DNA of 64,000 nucleotides, from positions 124,001-188,000 of the forward strand of contig NZ_NSEA01000011.1 in NCBI RefSeq assembly GCF_002734285.1. Reading direction: 5' to 3'. The notes beneath the pieces were generated by a model. It was not told the origin of the DNA and made no database searches. It worked only from the letters and a program-made list of their open reading frames with translations. A program made the translations under genes and the position numbers. Shown piece after piece: positions 33,303-42,938 of this stretch; the stretch's first letter is position 1, and each line of letters opens with the position of its first letter. This stretch comes from Fredinandcohnia onubensis (GTDB taxonomy: Bacteria; Bacillota; Bacilli; Bacillales; Bacillaceae_L).

Positions 33303-34460
33303 TCATTCAGATATTTTAATCCATTGGCGTTTTTCAATCGACTGTTCCACAGCTTCTAAAACCGCTTGGCATTTCACACCATCTTCAAAATTAGGCACAG
33401 GCTGACGATCCTCTTGAATGGCATCCATAAATTCTACGATTTCATGAATAAATGTATGCTCATATCCAATCGTGTGCCCTGCTGGCCAATAGCGGTCAAT
33501 ATAGTCGTGACCTGGTTCTGTTGCTAAAACACGACGGAAACCTTGAGCATCCTCTCTGTCATCTGTAAAATAAACCTGAAGCTCATTCAATCTTTCAAAA
33601 TCAAAAATAACGCTCCCTTTACTACCATTAATTTCGAACGAATTCGTACTGCGATGCCCTGTTGCAAAACGAGTTGCCTCAAAGCTACCTAGTGCACCAT
33701 TAGCGAATCGTGCCATAAATAATGTAGCATCGTCAACTGTTACTGGCCCCTTTTCACCTTGGTTACTCCCTGTTGCCGATAGCCCTGTCATGTTTGTTGG
33801 CAACGGCCTTTCTTTAATAAATGTTTCACTCATTCCAATAACCTCAGAGATATCACCGATTAAATAATGTGCCAAATCAATGAGATGAGCACCTAAATCT
33901 CCATGTGAACCAGAACCAGCAATCTCTTTTTGAAGTCTCCAGGCAAGTGGGAAATTCGGGTCCACTAACCAATCTTGAAGAAACCAAGCTCGGAAATGAT
34001 AGATATCCCCCAATGCGCCTTCGTCAATCAGCTTCTTCGCAAGTCTAACAGCCGGTGTAAAACGGTAGTTAAAGCCAATCATATGCTTCACACCCGCTTC
34101 CTTCACTGCCTCCAACATTTCCTTAGAATCCTGAAGTGTAAGCGCTAATGGTTTTTCACAAAAAACATGTTTCCCCGCTTTTGCAGCCGCAATCGCAATC
34201 TCTTTATGTACATCACTTGGGGCATTAATATCAATCAAATCAATGTCATCACGTTCAATAAGGGCGCGCCAATCATTCGTATACGCTTCCCAACCAAATT
34301 GTGTTGCTGCCTCCGCAACTGCTTCTTGATTTCTGCCACATATCACTTTCATTTCAGGACGAAGCCGTTCTGGAAAGAATAGCGGCAAATCACGATATGC
34401 GTGAGAATGTGCTTTTCCCATAAACTTGTAACCAATCATACCGATATTTACTTGTTTCAT
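33303..34460 (-). CDS. Gfo/Idh/MocA-family oxidoreductase (ThuA cluster, upstream copy)
   Basis: 385 residues. Rossmann motif IGMIGYKFMGKAHSHAYRDL, CEKPLALTLQDS, and GSGSHGDLGAHLIDLAHYLIGDI at the active site, followed by VTVDDATLFMARFANGALGSFEATRFATG. This longer type is common in Bacillaceae sugar loci. First gene of a three-gene operon with the ThuA-like protein. ATG start with AAAGAAAGGGATGAA upstream. Only distantly similar to the oxidoreductases at 14863 and 16144. Confidence 0.92.
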   Translation of the reverse strand: MKQVNIGMIGYKFMGKAHSHAYRDLPLFFPERLRPEMKVICGRNQEAVAEAATQFGWEAYTNDWRALIERDDIDLIDINAPSDVHKEIAIAAAKAGKHVFCEKPLALTLQDSKEMLEAVKEAGVKHMIGFNYRFTPAVRLAKKLIDEGALGDIYHFRAWFLQDWLVDPNFPLAWRLQKEIAGSGSHGDLGAHLIDLAHYLIGDISEVIGMSETFIKERPLPTNMTGLSATGSNQGEKGPVTVDDATLFMARFANGALGSFEATRFATGHRSTNSFEINGSKGSVIFDFERLNELQVYFTDDREDAQGFRRVLATEPGHDYIDRYWPAGHTIGYEHTFIHEIVEFMDAIQEDRQPVPNFEDGVKCQAVLEAVEQSIEKRQWIKISE

Positions 34461-34569
34461 AGTTTCATCCCTTTCTTTATAAGTGTACTACCTCCCATTT
34501 AATCATATCCGCACCATAACAAATACAATCATTTGCTAAGGAATTGTCTATTTTTTAAGCGAAAAATAA

Positions 34570-34597
34570 AAAAAAGCTACTCGGATTGAGTAGCTTG
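34570..34597 (-). terminator. Intrinsic terminator downstream of the antiporter gene
   Basis: AAGCTACTC and GAGTAGCTT with a 5-base loop; eight T follow on the minus strand. Confidence 0.9.
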
Positions 34598-34631
34598 GTA
34601 ATGAACATGGAAAAGTGCTTGCCTCTGGTTA

Positions 34632-34721
34632 TAGCGCAATTTTTCTGGATAAAGCGCAATTCCACATTTTAAAGTGCAATTATCCTGAATATAACGCAAT
34701 TCACCCTGGATATAACGCAAT
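34632..34721. repeat. Five-copy 20-bp tandem repeat (RYGCAAT core)
   Basis: The core GCAAT recurs at 34636, 34656, 34676, 34696 and 34717, each preceded by TAACGC, TAGCGC or AAGTGC-like bases and followed by a TCTGGA- or CCTGGA-like spacer. Lies between the antiporter stop and its terminator, so it would be transcribed as part of its 3' untranslated region. Confidence 0.8.
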
Positions 34722-34743
34722 CCCGTGCAACAATTGGATACAT

Positions 34744-36168
34744 TTAAGCTTCAGCTGTTTTTTTATAGTCGTTTACGACTTGTATCTTCTCTTTTTCTGT
34801 ATATGTGAAGCCTGTTATACCATAAATCAACGTGAACAGCGGCGTGATCATTGCCATGAAACAGAATGGGATATAGACTAACGGCGAAACTCCTAAAGCT
34901 GCCGCGGTGAATAGACCACTTGCCGTCCAAGGTGGAAGTGAACAACTTTGTGTTGAACAATCTTCAATGATTCTTGACAAATTTTCTGGCCGCAAATTAA
35001 ATTTATCGTATAACGGTTTCATTAATGTACCGGTCATCACAGCGGAAAAAGAGAATGACCCACCAATACCTAATGTAAAATAGGCCGTAATAATAGTTGC
35101 GAAAACTAACATACCCCTACTTTTTATTCGGCTTGTAAGAGATACAACAATCGTTTCAAGCACTCCAGATTTTTGTAACAATCCACCAATTCCGAGTGCG
35201 AATAAGAAGAGAGCAACTAATGGAAGCATACTTGTCAGTCCTCCACGTTGAAGGAGGGTATTAATGGTCTCTATCCCTGACTCCACATGATAGCCATTAT
35301 AAAACACATTTACGATTTCACTAATCGTTGACCCTTGATAGATTATAGCCACAACTGCACCTGAAAGGGCACCTATAAAAATCGATGTGATTGCCGGTTG
35401 TTTTGCAATGAGGAGGACAAAAAGGATAACCACCGGTATGAACGGAATGATTCCCAAATTGAAATGCTCCGCTAAATAGCCTGTAAGAGTATTGACATCT
35501 GTTGAACTAACAGACTCTGTTCCATATCTCATACCTAAGATTGTAAAAATGATTGCCGTAACAAGATAAGCAGGAACTGTTGTCCATAACATATGTTTAA
35601 TATGAGTCATTAAATCCGCACCAACAACAGCTGGTGATAAATTGGTACTATCCGATAATGGCGACATTTTATCTCCAAAATAAGCACCACTTATAATCGC
35701 ACCTGCTGTCACGCCTGCAGGTATCCCTAAACTTTGACTCACACCCATCATGGCGATTCCAGCTGTCCCAAGAGTAGCCCAAGATGACCCAGTCGCTAAA
35801 GAAACGATGGAACAGAAGATAAGAGTTGATACGAGGAAGAACTGTGGAGAAATTGCTTGAATCCCATAATAAATTAACGCGGGAACAGTTCCAGATGCAA
35901 TCCATGAACCAATTAATATTCCAACAGTTAATAGAATCATGGATGGCTGCAAGGCCTTAAGCATCGATGAAAAAATACTTTCTTCTACATTTTTATATGA
36001 ATACCCTAACCTCGTGACAAAAGGAATAATCGTTAATAAAGTGATAAACATCATAATCTGAATAGAAGCACCAAAAACAAGCATCCCTGTTGCTATAATT
36101 ACAATGATTAACGATAAAATAAGTAACGAATACGCTAATGACGGTTTTTTCACAATGTTTTTATCCAT
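34744..36168 (-). CDS. NhaC-family Na+/H+ antiporter
   Basis: 474 residues, 11-12 membrane segments. NhaC-family signatures: SLATGSSWATLGTAGIAMMGV, GAIISGAYFGDKMSPLSDSTNLSPAVVG and IIEDCSTQSCSLPPWTASGLF. The family includes NhaC (Na+/H+) and MleN (malate/Na+-lactate) of B. subtilis; the sequence alone does not separate them. ATG start with TTTAGGAGTG upstream. Monocistronic, with an unusual tandem repeat in the 3' region before its terminator. Confidence 0.9.
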   Translation of the reverse strand: MDKNIVKKPSLAYSLLILSLIIVIIATGMLVFGASIQIMMFITLLTIIPFVTRLGYSYKNVEESIFSSMLKALQPSMILLTVGILIGSWIASGTVPALIYYGIQAISPQFFLVSTLIFCSIVSLATGSSWATLGTAGIAMMGVSQSLGIPAGVTAGAIISGAYFGDKMSPLSDSTNLSPAVVGADLMTHIKHMLWTTVPAYLVTAIIFTILGMRYGTESVSSTDVNTLTGYLAEHFNLGIIPFIPVVILFVLLIAKQPAITSIFIGALSGAVVAIIYQGSTISEIVNVFYNGYHVESGIETINTLLQRGGLTSMLPLVALFLFALGIGGLLQKSGVLETIVVSLTSRIKSRGMLVFATIITAYFTLGIGGSFSFSAVMTGTLMKPLYDKFNLRPENLSRIIEDCSTQSCSLPPWTASGLFTAAALGVSPLVYIPFCFMAMITPLFTLIYGITGFTYTEKEKIQVVNDYKKTAEA

Positions 36169-36445
36169 CCAAACACTCCTAAATTAGTATTAGTTGTTTA
36201 ATAAAGGAGTACTCCATTTGAGTTTATGAAACTAACTTAATATGTTTGGGGTCGACCCTTACGTTTCATTATGCATATATAAAGTATAGCAGTTATTCGT
36301 TTTGTTATAAAATTCTGTAAATTCAAGTATAGAAACACCTCCATGGATATAAAGTTGTTTTATAAAGGATAGCTCACGCATACTTACATTTCGATTGAAA
36401 ATGCTCCAAATAACTCCCAAATGCTAAATATATCCTGGTCACAAG

Positions 36446-36465
36446 TGGGTCGCGGTCCCTTGTCC
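36446..36465. repeat. Dispersed hairpin family, deleted copy
   Basis: TGGGTCGCGG directly joined to TCCCTTGTCC: the same element as at 23681 and 31375 but lacking the left GGACAGG arm. Confidence 0.6.
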
Positions 36466-36515
36466 TATCTCCCCTTGTTTCAACCAACCTCTATCCTAGG
36501 TGTTTAACGTTAAAT

Positions 36516-36538
36516 AAGCCACTCATATCGAGTGGCTT
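36516..36538 (-). terminator. Terminator-like hairpin after the Rpn relic
   Basis: AAGCCACTC and GAGTGGCTT with a 5-base loop, followed on the minus strand by ATTTAA. Confidence 0.6.
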
Positions 36539-36558
36539 ACACTTTTATTCATTTTCTT

Positions 36559-36790
36559 TCAAATTGAGTTTACTTCTTGGGGCGAACCAGTAATCTCACC
36601 AATTAAAGAAAGATCTAGACCTTTTTTAATCATTTTTATGGCATTTTGATATTTTTCTTCTTTTCTTCCTAGTTCATTTCCTTCTTCTCTTCCTAATCTT
36701 CGCTCTCCTTCAAGATTGCTTAACAAATCGCGTAGTTCTTTTGCACGTGCTTCATAAGTAACTCGATTTGTTCTTGCTTTTTTCTACCTA
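36559..36790 (-). pseudogene. C-terminal relic of an Rpn-family (PD-(D/E)XK) nuclease gene
   Basis: A reading frame without a start ends at 36559 and encodes about 65 residues: YEARAKELRDLLSNLEGERR, then LGREEGNELGRKEEKYQNAIKMIKKGLDLSLIGEITG. This is the typical coiled, Glu/Lys-rich tail of Rpn/'putative transposase' proteins. The nuclease domain is missing, so the gene is dead. Such genes are mobile-like and often decayed in Bacillaceae. Confidence 0.7.
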
Positions 36791-36841
36791 AAAAAAGATT
36801 AACGCTCCTAAAAGCAGAATAGTTTTTGGTTCCCTTCTTCT

Positions 36842-37963
<1,122 letters not shown>

Positions 37964-37986
37964 TCATCCTATCTATTTATTAATCC

Positions 37987-38205
37987 TTAATCTTTTGTTT
38001 TTAAATTGCGGACTTTTTCGGGTGTTACATCATTTCCAAGTCGATCCAACACCTTCATGCCTGAGAAAGTATCGAGAACTTGCCCACGTATTTGATGTAA
38101 ATAATCCTCTCGAAGTACTTGTTGTTCGACTTTTTCTGCACCTGTTAATCCTTCTTCACGCTGCTTTTTTGCTAATTCATTAATGCGCTGTAAGGAGTCA
38201 ATCAT
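37987..38205 (-). CDS. DUF896 family protein (YnzC-like)
   Basis: 72 residues from the ATG at 38205 (GACGGTGA SD); the frame begins at a GTG at 38214. DUF896 pattern: MIDSLQRINELAKKQREEGLTGAEKVEQQVLREDYL. These small helical proteins are universal in bacilli; their role is poorly defined. Lies between pncA (23 bp) and mnmA (29 bp), same strand. Confidence 0.88.
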   Translation of the reverse strand: MIDSLQRINELAKKQREEGLTGAEKVEQQVLREDYLHQIRGQVLDTFSGMKVLDRLGNDVTPEKVRNLKTKD

Positions 38206-38228
38206 TGATTTCACCGTCCTATTTACTT

Positions 38229-38777
38229 TTATTCAATAATTTCAGTATGGAAGCAACGTTTCATATGGTCTATCATTGTTTCTCCAAGGTCTGTAAATGT
38301 TGCTACACCACGTCTATGAACGGCTGTTTTGAATCCTTCTGCATCTGCTCCCGCAACCGTTAATAAGTCACAAATATCCGTTGTTACCCCTACAACATGA
38401 ACTTTTTGCGTTCCTTTGTTTCTCAATGTCTCAGCCAACCCCGTTTGAAAGAAGGCGTTATAGTTCGTTTTAGGCGAATATATAAAATTTTCATGGTCTT
38501 TATTTTCTTGATACCACTCATGTAAATCTCCGTATAATCGTTGCCCTTCTGTACCTTCAATATTATGAGGTGGCCATAATTCAAAGTGTGGGTCATTTGG
38601 TTGGTGTGAATCCATTGATATGACAACCACTTTTCCCTCTTCTAAAAATCTAGTCGCCAAATCCTTAATATAAGGTACTATTTCTTGTGCATGCTTACCA
38701 ACAGTTAAGGTGCCATGTTCAGCTACAAAATCATTACTCATATCAACAATTAATAAAGTTTCGTTTGCCATTTTCAT
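38229..38777 (-). CDS. pncA: Nicotinamidase (isochorismatase-family cysteine hydrolase)
   Basis: 182 residues. Converts nicotinamide to nicotinate in NAD salvage. Catalytic Asp in LLIVDMSNDF (~12), the metal site DSHQPNDPHFELWPPHN (Asp-His-His, ~58-74), a Lys in SPKTNYNAF and the nucleophile Cys in GVTTDICDLLT (~133). The nicotinamidase assignment rests on the metal motif and on the pncB gene directly upstream (57 bp), the same pair as B. subtilis yueJ-yueK. Start ATG at 38777 or 38771; both are near GGGGTTGA. Confidence 0.9.
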   Translation of the reverse strand: MKMANETLLIVDMSNDFVAEHGTLTVGKHAQEIVPYIKDLATRFLEEGKVVVISMDSHQPNDPHFELWPPHNIEGTEGQRLYGDLHEWYQENKDHENFIYSPKTNYNAFFQTGLAETLRNKGTQKVHVVGVTTDICDLLTVAGADAEGFKTAVHRRGVATFTDLGETMIDHMKRCFHTEIIE

Positions 38778-38834
38778 TCAACCCCAACATATATTTTTAA
38801 AAATATCAATCTTTGTCTAAACGAAGTAAATAAC

Positions 38835-40301
38835 TTATAAAGGTGCTGTTTGTCGGTAGTGTTTTTTTGTTTCCTCGATGTTTTTCATTTTGTTATCCCA
38901 ACAGGCTTGACTTAAGACCACGGGATATTCCTCAGGATTTAAAGAACGTTGATATTCTTCCCATAACAGGTTTAGTTGTTGGCCAGCATAGGATTGAATC
39001 TGTTGGACCCTCGGATGTTCATACACAAGCGAGCCAGCCTCGAAAATATTTTCATGCAAGTCCTTTGCCGTAAAATTGGTGACGAATTTTCCAATGTACG
39101 TATGCACAGGATGAAACATGTGTAATTTGGCTTCTTTTTCTGGTTGTTCGCTGGCTAGGGTAATATAATCGCCTTCTGATTTTCCCGTATGATTGTTGAT
39201 GATACGATATACCTTTTTTAACCCTGGGGTCGTAACTTTTTCTGGGCTCGAAGAAATTTTGATAGTATCGATCATTTGTCCGTTGTCATCCTCAATCGAA
39301 ACCATTTTATACACCACGCCTAAGGCCGGTTGATCGAAGGCCGTTATGGCTTTCGTACCTACTCCCCACGCATCGAGTTTCGCTCCTTGTGCTTTCAAGC
39401 TCATAATCGTATATTCATCAAGATCATTTGAAGCAAAAATTTTAGCATCTCCAAAGCCTGCTTGATCTAATAATTTTCTTGCTTCTTTGGAAAGGTAAGC
39501 CAAATCTCCACTATCTAACCGAATGCCTAAAAAATTTATGTTGTTTCCCAGCTCTTTGGCGACTTTGATTGCCGTAGGAACGCCTGATTTTAGCGTGTCA
39601 TAGGTATCTACTAAGAACACACAATCTTTGTGCCGTTGTGCATACTTATGGAAAGCGATGTATTCATCACGATACGCTTGTACGAAGGAATGAGCATGTG
39701 TTCCTGAAACGGGAAGACCAAATCGCTTTCCTGCTCGAACATTACTTGTGCTAGAAAACCCACCAATGAAAGCCGCTCTTGTGCCCCATAATGCAGCATC
39801 TAATTCATGTGCACGTCTTGTGCCAAACTCTGATACTGGTTGATCACCTACGACTTGTTTGATTCGGGAGGCTTTGGTTGCGATGAGGGTTTGATAGTTT
39901 ACAATATTTAACAAGGCCGTCTCGATGAGCTGAGCTTCAATTAGAGGTGCTTCAATCTGAAGAATTGGCTCATTGCCAAATACAACTTCCCCTTCTTTCA
40001 TTGATCGAACAGTTCCTGTAAAGCGTACGGTTCGCAAATAATCAACATAGTCTTCCTGATAGCCAAGTTCTTTTAAATACTCCAAATCGCTTTCAGTAAA
40101 ATGAAACGTTTGAAGATATTCAAGGATTCGTTCCAGTCCGGCAAAGATCGCATACCCATTTCCAAATGGTAGTTTTCGAAAATACAATTCGAATACAGCT
40201 TTTTTAGTATGAATATTATCTTCCCAATAGGCTTCTGCCATATTGATTTGGTACAAGTCCGTGTGAAGGGCAAAGCTATCGTCCATGTACTTATTCACCA
40301 T
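38835..40301 (-). CDS. pncB: Nicotinate phosphoribosyltransferase
   Basis: 488 residues. Makes nicotinate mononucleotide from nicotinate and PRPP, the entry step of NAD salvage. Motifs: HTDLYQINMAEAYW at the N-terminus, SEFGTRRAHELDAALWGTRAAFIGGFSSTSN (phosphorylated-His region), SGTHAHSFVQAY, GIRLDSGDLAYLS and FASNDLDEYTI. SD AGGAGG five bases before the second ATG (40301). Operon with pncA downstream and an HD-domain gene 55 bp upstream. Confidence 0.95.
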   Translation of the reverse strand: MVNKYMDDSFALHTDLYQINMAEAYWEDNIHTKKAVFELYFRKLPFGNGYAIFAGLERILEYLQTFHFTESDLEYLKELGYQEDYVDYLRTVRFTGTVRSMKEGEVVFGNEPILQIEAPLIEAQLIETALLNIVNYQTLIATKASRIKQVVGDQPVSEFGTRRAHELDAALWGTRAAFIGGFSSTSNVRAGKRFGLPVSGTHAHSFVQAYRDEYIAFHKYAQRHKDCVFLVDTYDTLKSGVPTAIKVAKELGNNINFLGIRLDSGDLAYLSKEARKLLDQAGFGDAKIFASNDLDEYTIMSLKAQGAKLDAWGVGTKAITAFDQPALGVVYKMVSIEDDNGQMIDTIKISSSPEKVTTPGLKKVYRIINNHTGKSEGDYITLASEQPEKEAKLHMFHPVHTYIGKFVTNFTAKDLHENIFEAGSLVYEHPRVQQIQSYAGQQLNLLWEEYQRSLNPEEYPVVLSQACWDNKMKNIEETKKHYRQTAPL

Positions 40302-40356
40302 CATTTCCTCCTAAACTAACAAAATACGCTCGGACTTGCTCACGCTAAGAAGATAT

Positions 40357-40938
40357 TCAAGAATCAGTTTCACTACTTTTACGTAAAAGATCTTTTGCAA
40401 AGTCAACAAGTCGATATGCTTCTTTTGTCCGAAGAAATTTTACATCCAAAGCATCAGGGCCCAAACGAAATCGGTCGAGTGCGTCTGCATCTTTGAAGAT
40501 CTGATACAATAGTATGGCCCGTTCACTTAATCTAGATGACTTAGCTATCTCTGACAATCCAAGCGAATCATCCTGGTCGTGGTAAAAGGTAATGTAATAG
40601 GTTTGCTCATCATATGACAAACCGTGCTCACGGCAATATTCTTTGTAATACTCTGCAGCACGACTACCATGTCCTTTATCAATCCCATCATCCAGGCGTC
40701 GGGTATCATGGAAAACAGCCGCCATCGCAAGTAGCTCCTTTTCCTCCTCACTTAAGTTCTTTTGGTGTCCGATGAGGAGTGCCAGTAATAGTACGCGAGC
40801 ACAATGGGTTTTCGTATGCCATTCACTATCTGGAAGCCAAAACTCAACCTTTTCTTCCATAAATGTATACCATTTTTCGTAAGGCTTTTTGATTGGTTGG
40901 AGCACAGGATAATTCAAAACATTCGCTAGAAACATCAT
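40357..40938 (-). CDS. HD-domain hydrolase
   Basis: 193 residues, HD phosphohydrolase fold with metal ligands H (HTKTHCARVLLLALLIG, ~41-45), HD (VFHDTRR, ~77-78) and D (IFKDADALDR, ~147-149). The likely substrate is a nucleotide or phosphorylated small molecule. It sits just upstream of pncB-pncA on the same strand, which suggests, without proving, a role in nucleotide or NAD turnover. ATG start with GAGGAGGG upstream. Confidence 0.85.
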   Translation of the reverse strand: MMFLANVLNYPVLQPIKKPYEKWYTFMEEKVEFWLPDSEWHTKTHCARVLLLALLIGHQKNLSEEEKELLAMAAVFHDTRRLDDGIDKGHGSRAAEYYKEYCREHGLSYDEQTYYITFYHDQDDSLGLSEIAKSSRLSERAILLYQIFKDADALDRFRLGPDALDVKFLRTKEAYRLVDFAKDLLRKSSETDS

Positions 40939-40988
40939 TCATTCCCTCCTCTTTTTTCTTATAAAGAAAATAACTTATTTCCTCTTAC

Positions 40989-41018
40989 TGGGACGAGGGA
41001 CCTGTCCCTTAAGTCCCA
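40989..41018. repeat. Dispersed GGGACA/TGTCCC hairpin, copy 3
   Basis: TGGGACGAGGGACCTGTCCC then TTAAGTCCCA: GGGAC pairs with GTCCC, with a nested AGGGA/TCCCT. Lies between the last sirtuin gene and the HD gene and could end the sirtuin transcript. Confidence 0.75.
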
Positions 41019-41020
41019 AC

Positions 41021-41866
41021 TTATTTCATCTGCACCAATTGCTGTAATACTTCCGAAATATTACCGTCAATCCCAATGGATTTAGCAGCAATTACATTTG
41101 GAACATAGAGCTCGCTACCTCTATTAAAAGTAATGTAGGTCGCAAATTCCTCATGATTGGTTAGATTCATTAACGGGGCTTTAATCAATTGATTTCTTGC
41201 ACCTACACCTAATTCCAGTAGGACTAATTTTTTGCCATGAGCTTTTTCGATAAAATCCTGATAAGTCTGATAGTTTGTTTGCCAAAACTCACCTCTTAAA
41301 AAATTCCGATCGACTTCAACATGGACTTGCATTGGGCCGCCACACTCTGGACACTTAGGAATAAGATTCGATGGGACCTTTCCATTCTCTTGATGTTCGG
41401 CCATTTTACATAAGACATCGTCACCTGCATAAATCTGATCATGGCAACCATGAGAGCATTGCAGATTCCGGCAATTGCCTTCTATCTCGAAGAGACGTTC
41501 CTTTGGAAATCCAGCCTGTCTAAAATGATCATCTATATTAGAGGTAACCACAAAATAATTTTTATCTTTTACCAGTTCATAAAGATTCTTCATAACAGGA
41601 CTTGCTTCCTTGTCGTATAAAAAGTAGTTGTACAGCCGGCTGAAGAATGCCCATTTTTCTTCCTCAGTAGGGAATGGATAAAAAGCTCCCTGTATGATGC
41701 TACGAAAACCATACTTTTCACGGAAATCTCCAAAATTCTCTTGAAAGGCTGCGTTATCTGCAAATATATGAATACCTTCTGAAATAGAAAGGCCATTACT
41801 TGCCCCAATTACAATTCCGTCAGCCTCTTCTATTTTTCTTAAAACGTTATAAAATTTCTCTTTCAT
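41021..41866 (-). CDS. SirTM-like sirtuin paralogue A (catalytic His replaced by Glu)
   Basis: 281 residues from the ATG at 41866 (GGATGGAG SD). Sirtuin Rossmann fold: GIVIGASNGLSISEGIHIF (~18-34), TSNIDDHF with Asn110 and Asp112, a zinc ribbon of Cys137/Cys141 and Cys172/Cys175, and LLELGVGARNQLIKAPLM. Where deacetylases have the catalytic His-Gly, this protein reads IEGN with Glu129. It is the most divergent of three tandem paralogues. SirTM proteins with a substituted His act as protein ADP-ribosyltransferases rather than deacylases; the activity here is untested. Confidence 0.85.
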   Translation of the reverse strand: MKEKFYNVLRKIEEADGIVIGASNGLSISEGIHIFADNAAFQENFGDFREKYGFRSIIQGAFYPFPTEEEKWAFFSRLYNYFLYDKEASPVMKNLYELVKDKNYFVVTSNIDDHFRQAGFPKERLFEIEGNCRNLQCSHGCHDQIYAGDDVLCKMAEHQENGKVPSNLIPKCPECGGPMQVHVEVDRNFLRGEFWQTNYQTYQDFIEKAHGKKLVLLELGVGARNQLIKAPLMNLTNHEEFATYITFNRGSELYVPNVIAAKSIGIDGNISEVLQQLVQMK

Positions 41867-41956
41867 ATGATTCTCCATCCTTATCAGATTCTGGATTCGA
41901 AACTTAATCACAAATTACTTGTCCAATATTTGCATCAATCGTTATTCCTTTATTTG

Positions 41957-42841
41957 TTAAACCGCACCTTTTTCACCTTCTGTTTGTTGTTTGGTCAGAA
42001 CATCTCGCAGTACTGGTGCAATATCTTCATGAATGGCAATTCCCTTATTCTTATCCTTCAGTTGTTGCGGCAGCAATGCATCCTTTGGATTGATCGTAAT
42101 ATAGTAGGCATCCGGCCAACTGTAAGTCATGTTCCAGAAGGGTTCTTGGATGAACATCGGAGTCATTCGTCCAACGCCCAACTCCAAAAAGAGGACTTTC
42201 TTATTGTGATTTTCCAGTAGAAATTCACGATATTTTCTATGCTCATCATGATATTTGCTTCCTTCTAGAAATACGAAGGAACGTACCCATAGTTCCATAG
42301 GGCCGCCACATTCCGGGCACGTTGGAACCATGCTGGATGGAATCTTCGTCCCTTCGATGTGATTACAGAGTTCCTTTGCTTGTTCCGCATAAGGATAAAT
42401 ACCGTCATGACAGGGACCACTACACTGCAGATATGTCCAGTTCCCTTGAATAGCACTGACTTTTTCCTCTGGGAACACTTGTAAAAATTGGGTATCTTGA
42501 TTTGTCGTAAGAATATAATAGTTTTTGTCTTTCAAAATTTCATATAAATCCTTATAAGGCTGACCAATGGGGACATCTGCTACAAAGTTAATCAAAGTTG
42601 CTAGATATGCCCATCGTTCTTCTTCAGTGCGGAATTTATAGTAAAATCCTCCAAAAATACTGTCAATCCCATACTCAACAGCAAATGCGTTAAAGTACTT
42701 TCGGAAATTTTCATCATCGCGATACCAGTTATATCCGGCAGCCGCAGACATGCCGGAGGCTCCGCCAACAACAATCGCGTCAGCTTCTTTAATTTTTTGC
42801 AGTATTGTGTCTATATTGTTTTGATATTGGTGTGGTAACAT
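41957..42841 (-). CDS. SirTM-like sirtuin paralogue B (catalytic His replaced by Gln)
   Basis: 294 residues. AIVVGGASGMSAAAGYNWY (~22-40) for NAD binding, TTNQDTQF with Asn114 and Asp116, IQGNWTYLQC with Gln132 at the catalytic-His position, and zinc cysteines 140, 144, 175 and 178. TTNQD and IQG are the features reported for macrodomain-linked sirtuins (SirTM). Ends LLFLELGVGRMTPMFIQEPFW-like. SD GAGGAGG eight bases before the ATG. Middle gene of a three-gene tandem, gaps of 90-97 bp. Confidence 0.88.
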   Translation of the reverse strand: MLPHQYQNNIDTILQKIKEADAIVVGGASGMSAAAGYNWYRDDENFRKYFNAFAVEYGIDSIFGGFYYKFRTEEERWAYLATLINFVADVPIGQPYKDLYEILKDKNYYILTTNQDTQFLQVFPEEKVSAIQGNWTYLQCSGPCHDGIYPYAEQAKELCNHIEGTKIPSSMVPTCPECGGPMELWVRSFVFLEGSKYHDEHRKYREFLLENHNKKVLFLELGVGRMTPMFIQEPFWNMTYSWPDAYYITINPKDALLPQQLKDKNKGIAIHEDIAPVLRDVLTKQQTEGEKGAV

Positions 42842-42938
42842 TTTTTTGTCCTCCTCATGATATTTCTACTTAGTGAAAAACATTCACTTAAAAGCACCCA
42901 TACAAAAACCTTTTGTTTGCCCTTTGTAAATTCCCTAT

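Larger units (their letters stand above)
36169..36841. other. Long intergenic region with a gene relic
   Basis: 673 bp without an intact gene. Holds the antiporter promoter region (a GGGTCGACCC palindrome at about 36250), one dispersed hairpin (36446), a terminator (36516-36538) and the tail of a decayed Rpn-type nuclease gene (36559-36790). Confidence 0.7.
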
